DNA from: Gammaproteobacteria bacterium
GTDB taxonomy: Bacteria; Pseudomonadota; Gammaproteobacteria; HK1
Length of the DNA: 29,657 bases
Direction: 5' to 3'
NCBI GenBank assembly: GCA_013042035.1
Contig: JABDQX010000462.1
Span: 1-29,657 of the forward strand
This document shows, piece by piece, positions 23,244 to 29,657 of the stretch (positions within the stretch are counted from its first letter, which is position 1; each line of letters begins with the position of its first letter). The notes below the pieces were generated by a model, which did no database searches, had not been told where the DNA came from, and was given only the letters and a program-made list of their open reading frames with translations. The position numbers were made by a program, and so were the translations under genes.

Positions 23244-23260
23244 AGACAAAGATTTTGTCT
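23244..23260 (+). repeat. Short hairpin in the dsrO-dsrP spacer
   Basis: AGACAAA-GAT-TTTGTCT is a perfect 7-bp stem with a 3-base loop, 30 bases before the dsrP start. It is AT-rich and could be incidental or could mark a processing point between dsrO and dsrP. Confidence 0.3.
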
Positions 23261-23290
23261 TTGTACCGACCTTGTAGTCCGTAGGGCCAC

Positions 23291-24553
23291 ATGATGAAAA
23301 TTGTTGATTATGTTGAAATAGAAGGCCGTAGCATAGGCTACTGGGTTTTGTTAGCTATCCTAGGCGCGGGAGCCGCAGCTGGCTTGGGCGCAAGCTATTA
23401 TATGGAGCATCATGGTCACTGGGTAACAGGGATGTCGAATCAGATCGTGTGGGGAACTCCTCATGTTTTTGCCGTATTCCTTATTGTTGCTGCATCGGGA
23501 GCATTGAATGTTGCTTCGATTGCGTCTGTCTTTAACCGTGTAATGTATAAGCCGCTCTCGCGTTTTTCGGGACTTTTGGCTATCGCGCTGTTAATCGGTG
23601 GACTTGCGGTGCTCGTTCTTGATTTGGGGCGCCCTGATCGACTGGTAGTAGCGATGACTAGTTACAATTTTAAGTCGATCTTCACGTGGAATATTTTTCT
23701 ATATACGGGCTTTGTTGTTATCGTTGCCGCATACCTGTGGATGATGATGGAGCGGCGTATGAACCGGTATAGCAAGCCGGTAGGAATGTTTGCGTTCGTT
23801 TGGCGTTTGGCACTGACTACAGGTACCGGTTCTATATTTGGGTTCTTGGTAGCGCGGCAAGCCTTTGATGCTGCAGTTATGGGCCCGATGTTTGTAGTGA
23901 TGTCATTTTCTTATGGTCTGGCGTTTTTTATTCTGCTGTTGATGTGGACCTACCACATGTCAGGCAGAACGCTTGGCGATGCGATTTTGCTGCGGTTGAA
24001 AAATTTGCTTGGTGTGTTTATAGCAGGGGTTCTATACTTTGTGTTAGCGTACCATCTCACTAATCTGTATGCCGCTGAGCATCGCGGGGTGGAACAGTTT
24101 ATTTTGGTGAGTGGTGGGATATACACCCAGGCATTTTGGATCGGAGTGGTGATGCTTGGGTCCATAGTACCGTTCCTCATCTTTCATTTGCCATCTACGG
24201 AAAAATCCCGGTTGGGGATTGCTGTTGGTTCAGTGCTGGTGATTCTTGGCGGGATTGCCCATATATTTGTGATTATCGTTGGGGGACAGGCATACCCGTT
24301 AGTGATTTTCCCAGGGAAGGAAATTATCGAAAGTAGCTTTTTCGATGGTCAAGTGGCTTCCTATGCTCCAAGCTTGCCAGAGGTTATTTTGGGAGTAAGC
24401 GGAATAGCCATCGCCTTGCTTTTGGTTAGCATTGCTATAAAAGTCCTTCGTTTTCTGCCGGATAGTCTTGCCGATGATGTGGTATTTTCTGTTGGCAGTG
24501 ATGCTGTCCTCGGAGAAGAAGAGAAGGCCGCAGCGTCGTCTGCTGGCGCGTGA
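23291..24553 (+). CDS. dsrP: NrfD/PsrC-like membrane subunit DsrP
   Basis: 420 residues, polytopic, with about ten hydrophobic helices from residue 17 to 395. DsrP is the second quinone-interacting membrane subunit of DsrMKJOP and takes electrons from DsrO without heme. Characteristic stretches are WGTPHVFAVFLIVAASGAL near residue 55 and LDLGRPDRLVVAM near residue 115, plus SYNFKSIFTWN. Two ATGs stand next to each other (23291 and 23294), and I take the first; GTAGGG lies just upstream. It is the last recognised dsr gene here; dsrN, dsrR and dsrS of the Allochromatium cluster do not follow. Confidence 0.94.
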   Translation: MMKIVDYVEIEGRSIGYWVLLAILGAGAAAGLGASYYMEHHGHWVTGMSNQIVWGTPHVFAVFLIVAASGALNVASIASVFNRVMYKPLSRFSGLLAIALLIGGLAVLVLDLGRPDRLVVAMTSYNFKSIFTWNIFLYTGFVVIVAAYLWMMMERRMNRYSKPVGMFAFVWRLALTTGTGSIFGFLVARQAFDAAVMGPMFVVMSFSYGLAFFILLLMWTYHMSGRTLGDAILLRLKNLLGVFIAGVLYFVLAYHLTNLYAAEHRGVEQFILVSGGIYTQAFWIGVVMLGSIVPFLIFHLPSTEKSRLGIAVGSVLVILGGIAHIFVIIVGGQAYPLVIFPGKEIIESSFFDGQVASYAPSLPEVILGVSGIAIALLLVSIAIKVLRFLPDSLADDVVFSVGSDAVLGEEEKAAASSAGA

Positions 24554-24568
24554 TTTTATAGCATAGCT

Positions 24569-25066
24569 ATGCAGTTTGATGTTAGCAGGGAAGATGTCAA
24601 AAAGGCTGCAATCCCTCATGAAATATTTTTGTTTAATCTGATTGGCAACCATATCTTAATTTTCATTGCCTCGCTTGGGATGTTTGGGGGTTTTCCCTAT
24701 CCGCTGTATCTGGTACCCGTTATCTCTGTTTCCTGTTTGCTCTATACGCTATGGCGCGCTAAGCGCTCCCTGAAAGTAGATCCGTGGTTTGCGCTTTGCC
24801 ATTGGCAGGTTTCTGCTCGCCGTGCTAAAGCTTTTATCGGTATGCTCTCCCTTTTGGGCGCCGTATCGCTTTTGGGTTGGCTAGGATATGCTTATCTTGG
24901 CATGATGAAGGAAGCAGTCTACGCCCTTATCGGTGGTATCGGTCTTTTACCTACCATGATGACGATGTTAATTCTGATTATCATGGAATCTGACGGGCTA
25001 TATCAAGCACATCAGCGCAAATTGTCCGCTGCTTGGGTTCTGAAGAAATTTCCCAGGCAAGATTAG
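24569..25066 (+). CDS. Unrecognised four-helix membrane protein ending the dsr operon
   Basis: 165 residues, 15 bases after dsrP and on the same strand, so almost certainly cotranscribed. Four hydrophobic segments are seen at about 23-43, 45-63, 88-110 and 114-137, with a basic loop between the second and third (LWRAKRSLKVDPWFALCHWQVSARRAKA, about 62-89). The N-terminus is charged and cytoplasmic-looking (MQFDVSREDVKKAAIPHE), and the C-terminus is basic (HQRKLSAAWVLKKFPRQD). One cysteine and two histidines (LCHWQ, AHQRK) are the only candidate ligands outside the N-terminal part. No known domain is recognised. Position suggests an accessory role for DsrMKJOP, or membrane assembly or transport of a sulfur compound; this is inference. 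Confidence 0.8.
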   Translation: MQFDVSREDVKKAAIPHEIFLFNLIGNHILIFIASLGMFGGFPYPLYLVPVISVSCLLYTLWRAKRSLKVDPWFALCHWQVSARRAKAFIGMLSLLGAVSLLGWLGYAYLGMMKEAVYALIGGIGLLPTMMTMLILIIMESDGLYQAHQRKLSAAWVLKKFPRQD

Positions 25067-25389
25067 GAGACTGGTTGCGTGTGTGTGTGATTCCTGGCTC
25101 TGACTTCAAGTGTATTGCGGAAACAGAATTGTCCAGTCTTGTACTGCGAGGCAGCATAAGACAGCTTCGCTAATCAATCTCATTTGAGTTCTGTTGGCAA
25201 ACGTTTACCTTTTAACCGCCAGCCCTTCCCAACCCGGATTATTTCCCGTTTACGCGCTAACATTACGGCATGGCATATTCGTGTGTTAGCAAGCGTCTCT
25301 GTGTTTTTTCTGCGGATGCGCTATATTCCTTCTGATAACCCTTTGCCCTGTAAATCAGGGCTATATAATTTTGCGGAGCAAAATTATTT
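25067..25389. other. 323-base gap before nifJ, no gene
   Basis: No convincing coding frame is present; a plus-strand frame from 25184 runs into nifJ and looks spurious. The gap contains a 7-bp inverted repeat (GCTAACA 25256-25262 with TGTTAGC 25284-25290), a 5-bp hairpin CCCTG-TAAAT-CAGGG (25346-25360), a TATAAT at 25364-25369 and the strong hairpin over the nifJ ribosome binding site. It probably ends the dsr transcript and starts that of nifJ. Confidence 0.6.
25365..25387 (+). promoter_or_regulatory. Hairpin enclosing the nifJ ribosome binding site (or a -10 box)
   Basis: ATAATTTTGC (25365-25374) and GCAAAATTAT (25378-25387) form a perfect 10-bp stem with loop GGA. The only Shine-Dalgarno candidate for nifJ, GGAG at 25375-25378, lies in the loop and the first pair, 11 bases before the ATG at 25390. 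In a long transcript this would mask translation initiation. However, TATAAT at 25364-25369 overlaps the left arm; if it is the -10 box, the message would begin near the loop and the hairpin would not form in RNA. Confidence 0.45.
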
Positions 25390-28300
25390 ATGTCTAAATC
25401 TACCATGGTAACGATCGACGGCAATGAAGCCGCCGCCTATATTGCTTATCTTACGAATGAAGTCATAGCGATTTACCCGATTACCCCTTCCTCGTCCATG
25501 GGAGAGTGGGCTGATGATTGGTCTACATCAGGTAAACGGAACCTTTGGGGAACAGTTCCACAGGTTATTGAGATGCAAAGCGAGGCCGGTGCGGCGGGTA
25601 CACTCCACGGCGCACTTCAGGCAGGTTCGCTGACTACATCGTTTACAGCTTCCCAGGGATTATTATTGATGATTCCGAATCTATATAAGATTGCTGGTGA
25701 GCTTACACCTACGGTGCTACACGTCTCGGCACGTACTATAGCATCCCACGGGTTATCGATTTTTGGTGATCACAGTGATGTAATGGCCTGTCGAGCTACT
25801 GGTTATGCGATGCTCTGCGCCTCTTCGGTACAGGAAGTCATGGATTTCTCGTTGATCGCTCAAGCGGCCACCTTGGAAGGACGGATACCGATCCTCCATT
25901 TCTTTGATGGTTTCCGAACCTCTCATGAGGTTAACAAGGTTTATAGGTTGGATGAGGATACAGTTCGCGCTCTTATTGATGATGCCTTTGTTATCGAGCA
26001 CCGCAACCATGCACTTTCGCCCGATCGACCGGTGATTCGCGGTACCACACAAAATTCTGATGTTTTTTTCCAGTCTCGAGAGGCTTCGAATCATTTTTAC
26101 CAGCGTATGCCGGGCATTGTTCAGGAGAAAATGGATCGATTTTCCTCATTGACCGGGCGTAGTTACCGTCTGTTCGAGTATGCAGGACACCCGGAGGCTG
26201 AACGGGTAATTATCTTGATGGGTTCCGGCATTGGGGCCGCAGAGGAGGCCGTACAACACTTAGTGGATCGGAATGAGAGAGTTGGTCTCGTTAAGGTTCG
26301 GCTGTATCGCCCCTTCGATGCGAAAAGTCTATTGGCCTCGGTGCCGAAGAGTGTGAAAAAAATTGGGGTTCTCGATCGGACGAAAGAGCCGGGTGCTGAC
26401 GGAGAACCTTTGTATAAAGATGTCTTAGGCGCTTTTGCTACGGCGTACAGCACAGGTATCCGGTCATACTTACCTCGTATCGTGGGAGGACGTTATGGCA
26501 TTGCCTCCAAGGAATTCACACCGGGTATGGTGTTGGGTATTCTTCAAGAACTTGCTAAGGAAGATCCAAAGAATTCTTTTACTATCGGCATTATTGATGA
26601 TGTTACACAAAGTAGCCTTGATTGGGATCCCGCTTTTCGAACCGATGCTGTCGAAGGTGTGACTAATTGCGTGTTTTTTGGTCTCGGTTCTGATGGCACG
26701 GTCAGTGCCAATAAGAATTCTATCAAGATCATTGATGAAAAAACGAACAACTTTGCTCAGGGTTACTTTGAATACGATTCCAAAAAGGCCGGTGCTGTTA
26801 CCATATCTCATCTTCGTTTTGGCCCTCGACCTATCAACTCCACTTACCTAATTGGGCGGCAAGAGGCCAATTTTGTCGCTTGTCATCAGCCGGTATTTCT
26901 CGCGCGTTATGATATGTTGGATATGGCAGCGGAAGGTGGTGTGTTTTTGCTGAATTCCTCTGGTTCACCGGAAACGATTTGGGAGAATCTGCCACGTGAT
27001 ATGCAGCAACAACTCATCGCTAAGCACCTTGATTTCTATGTCATCGACGCTTATGGAATTGCTGCGAAAACTGGTATGGGTCGACGCATCAATACCATTA
27101 TGCAGCTTTGCTTTTTTGCGATTTCCGGCATTCTCGATCGTCAGCAGGCCCTGGAAAAAATCAAGACAGCGGTGACCAAAACCTACGGACGCAAAAGTCA
27201 GCGCCTGCTTGAGAGAAATTTTGCAGCACTTGATTCAACGTTAGAGGGTCTGCATAAGGTCGAGGTGCCGGACAAAGTGACCAGTACTGTTGAGGTGCCG
27301 CCACCGGTTTCTTTGAATGCACCTTTGTTTGTACGTGAGGTAACCGGTGCCATCATAGCCGGTCGAGGTAATGCACTTCCTGTTAGTCAATTGCCAATAG
27401 ACGGCACTTGGCCAGTGGGGACTGCTATGTGGGAAAAGCGCAATCTTGCCTTGGCGCTGCCGAAGTGGGAGCCGGATCTTTGTACCCATTGTGGTAAATG
27501 TCCATTAGTTTGTCCACACGCCGCGATTCGCAGTAAACTGTTTCAAGTCGAGTTGACGGAAAATGCACCTGGACACTTTCAGCACACGCAAATAAAGGGG
27601 AAGGACTTCGAACCTGGTTGGCATATCAGCTATCAAGTGTCCCCTGATGATTGCACCGGTTGTGGGCTCTGTGTAGAGGTTTGTCCGATTCGCGATAAGA
27701 AAAATCCCGGACGCAAAGCGCTCAATATGACGGACGACTTGTCTTACCATGATGAAGAATGCGCCAATTGGGATTTTTTTGCGGATCTTCCAGAATACGA
27801 TCGTACAAAGCTTAAAGAAGGCACGATCAAGGGTGCCATGCTTTTGCAACCATTGTTCGAATTCTCTGGTGCCTGCGTTGGTTGTGGAGAGACGCCCTAT
27901 GTAAAGCTTGCCACCCAACTTTTTGGGGATCGTATGATTATTGCCAATGCCACCGGCTGTTCGTCCATCTTTGGCGGTAATTTACCAACGACTCCTTTTA
28001 CCACCAATCCGGATGGACGAGGACCCGCATGGGCTAACTCCCTTTTTGAGGATAATGCCGAATTCGGTCTTGGTATCCGCGTTGCTATCGATAAACAAAC
28101 AGAATATGCACGAGAGCTGATCACGGAATTACGCAGTGATGTCGGAGAAGAACTTGCCAATGGGATCACGATGGCTCGGCAGCAGGGCGAACCGGAAATC
28201 TTCGAGCAACGCCATCGGGTAGTTATGCTCAAACAGCGCCTTGAAGAGATACTTGGAAAGAGCGATAACCCCAAGGCGCGAATCCTTGCTTCCATTGCCG

Positions 28301-29004
28301 ATAATCTTGTCAAGAAAAGCGTGTGGTTGATAGGTGGTGATGGGTGGGCCTATGACATTGGTTTTGGTGGTTTGGACCACGTATTGGCGTCGGGCCGCAA
28401 CGTCAATATTCTAATTTTGGATACCGAAGTCTACTCCAATACCGGGGGTCAGACCTCCAAGGCCACGCCCATCGGCGCTGTCGCCAAGTTTGCGGCAAGT
28501 GGCAAGCCGATGAAGAAAAAGGACCTCAGTCTGATGGCCATGGCATACGGCAATGTTTATGTGGCTCAGGTTGCGTTTGGCGCCAAGGACGTGCAAACCC
28601 TTCGCACATTTCTGGAAGCTGAATCCTATGATGGTCCATCTCTGATAATTGCCTATTGCCCCTGTATTGCTCACGGTGTCGACATGTCCAACAATCTGCG
28701 CCAGCAGGATCTTGCTGTAAACAGTGGCCATTGGCCGTTGTTTCGCTATGATCCGCGCCGTGCCGAAAAAGGCGAAAATCCACTGCACATGGATTCCCGT
28801 GAACCTGCTGTTCCCTATCGTGATTTTGCCGCCACCGAGACACGCTTTAATATGCTGTCACACACGCACCCCGATGATGCTGAACGTTACTTGCGTGAGG
28901 CGCAGCGCAACATTTCGTTACGGTATCGCCGGTATACGCAACTTGCCAGATTTGCTGTGGACGATGAGGCGGATGAGGGGATGAGAGGTGCCTTGGATAA
29001 TTAG
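25390..29004 (+). CDS. nifJ: Pyruvate:ferredoxin (flavodoxin) oxidoreductase, single-chain form
   Basis: 1204 residues, full length for the homodimeric enzyme, which converts pyruvate and CoA to acetyl-CoA and CO2 with reduction of ferredoxin, or the reverse. All domains are in order: the N-terminal pyrimidine-binding domain (TIDGNEAAAYIAYLTNEVIAIYPITPSSSMGEWAD), the transketolase C-like CoA region (about 260-410), a bacterial ferredoxin insert with two clusters (CTHCGKCPLVCP at 698 and CTGCGLCVEVCP at 755), the proximal-cluster CVGCGE at 829, and the TPP site (GGDGWAYDIGFGGLDH near 982, then VYSNTGGQTSKATPIG). AYCPCIAHG near the end fits the family. The only ribosome binding site lies in a hairpin loop. 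It is an oxygen-sensitive enzyme class, which suits a microaerophilic or facultative host. Confidence 0.97.
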   Translation: MSKSTMVTIDGNEAAAYIAYLTNEVIAIYPITPSSSMGEWADDWSTSGKRNLWGTVPQVIEMQSEAGAAGTLHGALQAGSLTTSFTASQGLLLMIPNLYKIAGELTPTVLHVSARTIASHGLSIFGDHSDVMACRATGYAMLCASSVQEVMDFSLIAQAATLEGRIPILHFFDGFRTSHEVNKVYRLDEDTVRALIDDAFVIEHRNHALSPDRPVIRGTTQNSDVFFQSREASNHFYQRMPGIVQEKMDRFSSLTGRSYRLFEYAGHPEAERVIILMGSGIGAAEEAVQHLVDRNERVGLVKVRLYRPFDAKSLLASVPKSVKKIGVLDRTKEPGADGEPLYKDVLGAFATAYSTGIRSYLPRIVGGRYGIASKEFTPGMVLGILQELAKEDPKNSFTIGIIDDVTQSSLDWDPAFRTDAVEGVTNCVFFGLGSDGTVSANKNSIKIIDEKTNNFAQGYFEYDSKKAGAVTISHLRFGPRPINSTYLIGRQEANFVACHQPVFLARYDMLDMAAEGGVFLLNSSGSPETIWENLPRDMQQQLIAKHLDFYVIDAYGIAAKTGMGRRINTIMQLCFFAISGILDRQQALEKIKTAVTKTYGRKSQRLLERNFAALDSTLEGLHKVEVPDKVTSTVEVPPPVSLNAPLFVREVTGAIIAGRGNALPVSQLPIDGTWPVGTAMWEKRNLALALPKWEPDLCTHCGKCPLVCPHAAIRSKLFQVELTENAPGHFQHTQIKGKDFEPGWHISYQVSPDDCTGCGLCVEVCPIRDKKNPGRKALNMTDDLSYHDEECANWDFFADLPEYDRTKLKEGTIKGAMLLQPLFEFSGACVGCGETPYVKLATQLFGDRMIIANATGCSSIFGGNLPTTPFTTNPDGRGPAWANSLFEDNAEFGLGIRVAIDKQTEYARELITELRSDVGEELANGITMARQQGEPEIFEQRHRVVMLKQRLEEILGKSDNPKARILASIADNLVKKSVWLIGGDGWAYDIGFGGLDHVLASGRNVNILILDTEVYSNTGGQTSKATPIGAVAKFAASGKPMKKKDLSLMAMAYGNVYVAQVAFGAKDVQTLRTFLEAESYDGPSLIIAYCPCIAHGVDMSNNLRQQDLAVNSGHWPLFRYDPRRAEKGENPLHMDSREPAVPYRDFAATETRFNMLSHTHPDDAERYLREAQRNISLRYRRYTQLARFAVDDEADEGMRGALDN

Positions 29005-29066
29005 CCAGCTATCCTGATTAGGTTGGCAGAAAGTAAGATACCCGAACCAGAGGACTAATCTGGCTA
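29002..29066 (+). terminator. Structured region directly after nifJ
   Basis: TAGCCAG, which includes the nifJ stop, pairs with CTGGCTA (29060-29066); GATTAG (29016-29021) pairs with CTAATC (29055-29060); GGTT (29021-29024) can pair with AACC (29045-29048). No clear T-run follows, so this is a weak terminator candidate or a 3'-end stabiliser. Confidence 0.3.
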
Positions 29067-29146
29067 TTGGTTGCACGGGTGAAAAATCAAGGAAAGGGAG
29101 CGCCGTTCACCCTATTCATGAAAAGGTCTTTGATTGGATAAGTTTT

Positions 29147-29174
29147 TTGTTTTAACAAAACGGCTTCTTATAAT
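29147..29174 (+). promoter_or_regulatory. Candidate promoter for the glutamate-synthase-like gene
   Basis: TTGTTT (29147-29152) and a perfect TATAAT (29169-29174) are 16 bases apart, 22 bases before the ATG at 29196. The -35 half lies in a TTTTGTT/AACAAAA inverted repeat. AAGGGGGAG follows as the ribosome binding site. Confidence 0.4.
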
Positions 29175-29195
29175 AATAACAAGGGGGAGTACCTT

Positions 29196-29657
29196 ATGAT
29201 TCAATGGCCAAAAATCAACGATGCAATCGGAACGACTAACCGAGGTAATGTCTGTGAATCCGGGCTTTGCTCACTGTGCGAATCGGAATGTAAAGGTAAG
29301 TGTGAAACTTGGCTTTCGTGCATGGCTGGCAGAAAATTGCTTTATCCCAAGGATTTCGGGAAAACCACTTCCGGTAGCGGTAACACTACGCATGTGGGAG
29401 TGAATTACAATGCGCTCCGGATCAATGGATTTTGTTACGGCTCCAAAGGAATGCCTCAAGGTCTTTCCCGTAGCGAGGACGATTGTGTTTTCCCCAATGT
29501 GAGTATTGAAACTTCTTTTGGGAGAAAAATAAGAACCAAGGCGCGTGTGCCGCTCATGACGGGCGCATTGGGTTCCACCTTCATCGCGGCGAAATATTGG
29601 GAGTCGTTTGCGGTGGGCGCCGCGCTTGTGGGTTACCCCATTGTGGTGGGGGAGAAC
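29196..29657 (+). CDS. Glutamate-synthase-like FMN protein with cysteine-rich N-terminus, cut by window edge
   Basis: 154 residues are visible and the frame is open at the right edge. AAGGGGGAG precedes the ATG. The N-terminus carries six cysteines at 20, 25, 28, 32, 36 and 42 (CESGLCSLCESECKGKC ... C), apt to bind one or more iron-sulfur clusters. From about residue 95 the sequence (FPNVSIETSFG, KARVPLMTGALGSTFIAAKYWESFAVGAAL, GYPIVVGEN) matches the start of the FMN-binding TIM-barrel of glutamate synthase domain 2 as I recall it. It lacks the N-terminal amidotransferase domain of normal GltB. It sits 191 bases after nifJ on the same strand with its own likely promoter. The real substrate is unknown; an electron-transfer link to ferredoxin is plausible. 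Confidence 0.7.
   Translation, partial: MIQWPKINDAIGTTNRGNVCESGLCSLCESECKGKCETWLSCMAGRKLLYPKDFGKTTSGSGNTTHVGVNYNALRINGFCYGSKGMPQGLSRSEDDCVFPNVSIETSFGRKIRTKARVPLMTGALGSTFIAAKYWESFAVGAALVGYPIVVGEN

Noticed and set aside
25184..25411. 75-codon plus-strand frame upstream of nifJ
   Set aside because: It overlaps the nifJ start, has no ribosome binding site and shows no recognisable protein features.

Overview
The window reads as one chromosomal stretch of a sulfur-oxidising gammaproteobacterium. The evidence is an oxidative-type dsr operon (dsrABEFHCMKLJOP, including dsrEFH and dsrL, which mark the oxidative direction), a proton-pumping Complex I cluster, and a housekeeping block (pgsA, rpmB-rpmG, hisS-yfgM) of gammaproteobacterial type. 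I cannot name a genus. There is no rRNA, tRNA, IS element or CRISPR array that I can support.

Layout. Positions 1-5677 (minus strand): the 5' part of an exported cupin protein, then nuoA-B-C-D-E-F read leftward. nuoG is not next to nuoF, and the gaps widen along the cluster; they carry hairpins and a degenerate interspersed palindrome. Positions 5809-7770 (minus): an unusual 653-residue protein with a Lys/Ala-rich N-terminus, six repeats of about 48 residues, one membrane helix and a Pro/Tyr-rich tail. Positions 7949-11204: pgsA (minus), rpmB-rpmG (plus), hisS-yfgM (minus). Positions 11411-12912 (minus): a DsrC-family protein lacking both active cysteines (RspA-like), a Cas6/Cmx6-like protein with no CRISPR neighbours, and a 69-residue partner coupled to it. 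Positions 13161-25066 (plus): the dsr operon, ending in an unnamed four-helix membrane protein. Positions 25390-29004 (plus): a full-length pyruvate:ferredoxin oxidoreductase. Positions 29196-end: the start of a glutamate-synthase-like FMN protein with a cysteine-rich N-terminus.

How the genes work together. By established knowledge of the Dsr pathway, sulfur reaches DsrEFH and then DsrC. DsrAB oxidises it to sulfite with DsrL as the NAD(P)-linked partner, and the DsrMKJOP membrane complex handles DsrC redox state and quinone exchange. Complex I and PFOR would link NAD(P)H, quinone and ferredoxin pools to this.

The parts I find least explained are the orphan Cas6-like/small-protein pair beside the dsr promoter, the cysteine-less DsrC paralog, structured spacers inside the dsr operon (two spacers carry the same two hairpin arms in swapped order), a hairpin over the nifJ ribosome binding site, and the repeat-rich membrane-tethered protein. 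All calls come from reading the sequence and recalled family features; no database search or folding program was run.
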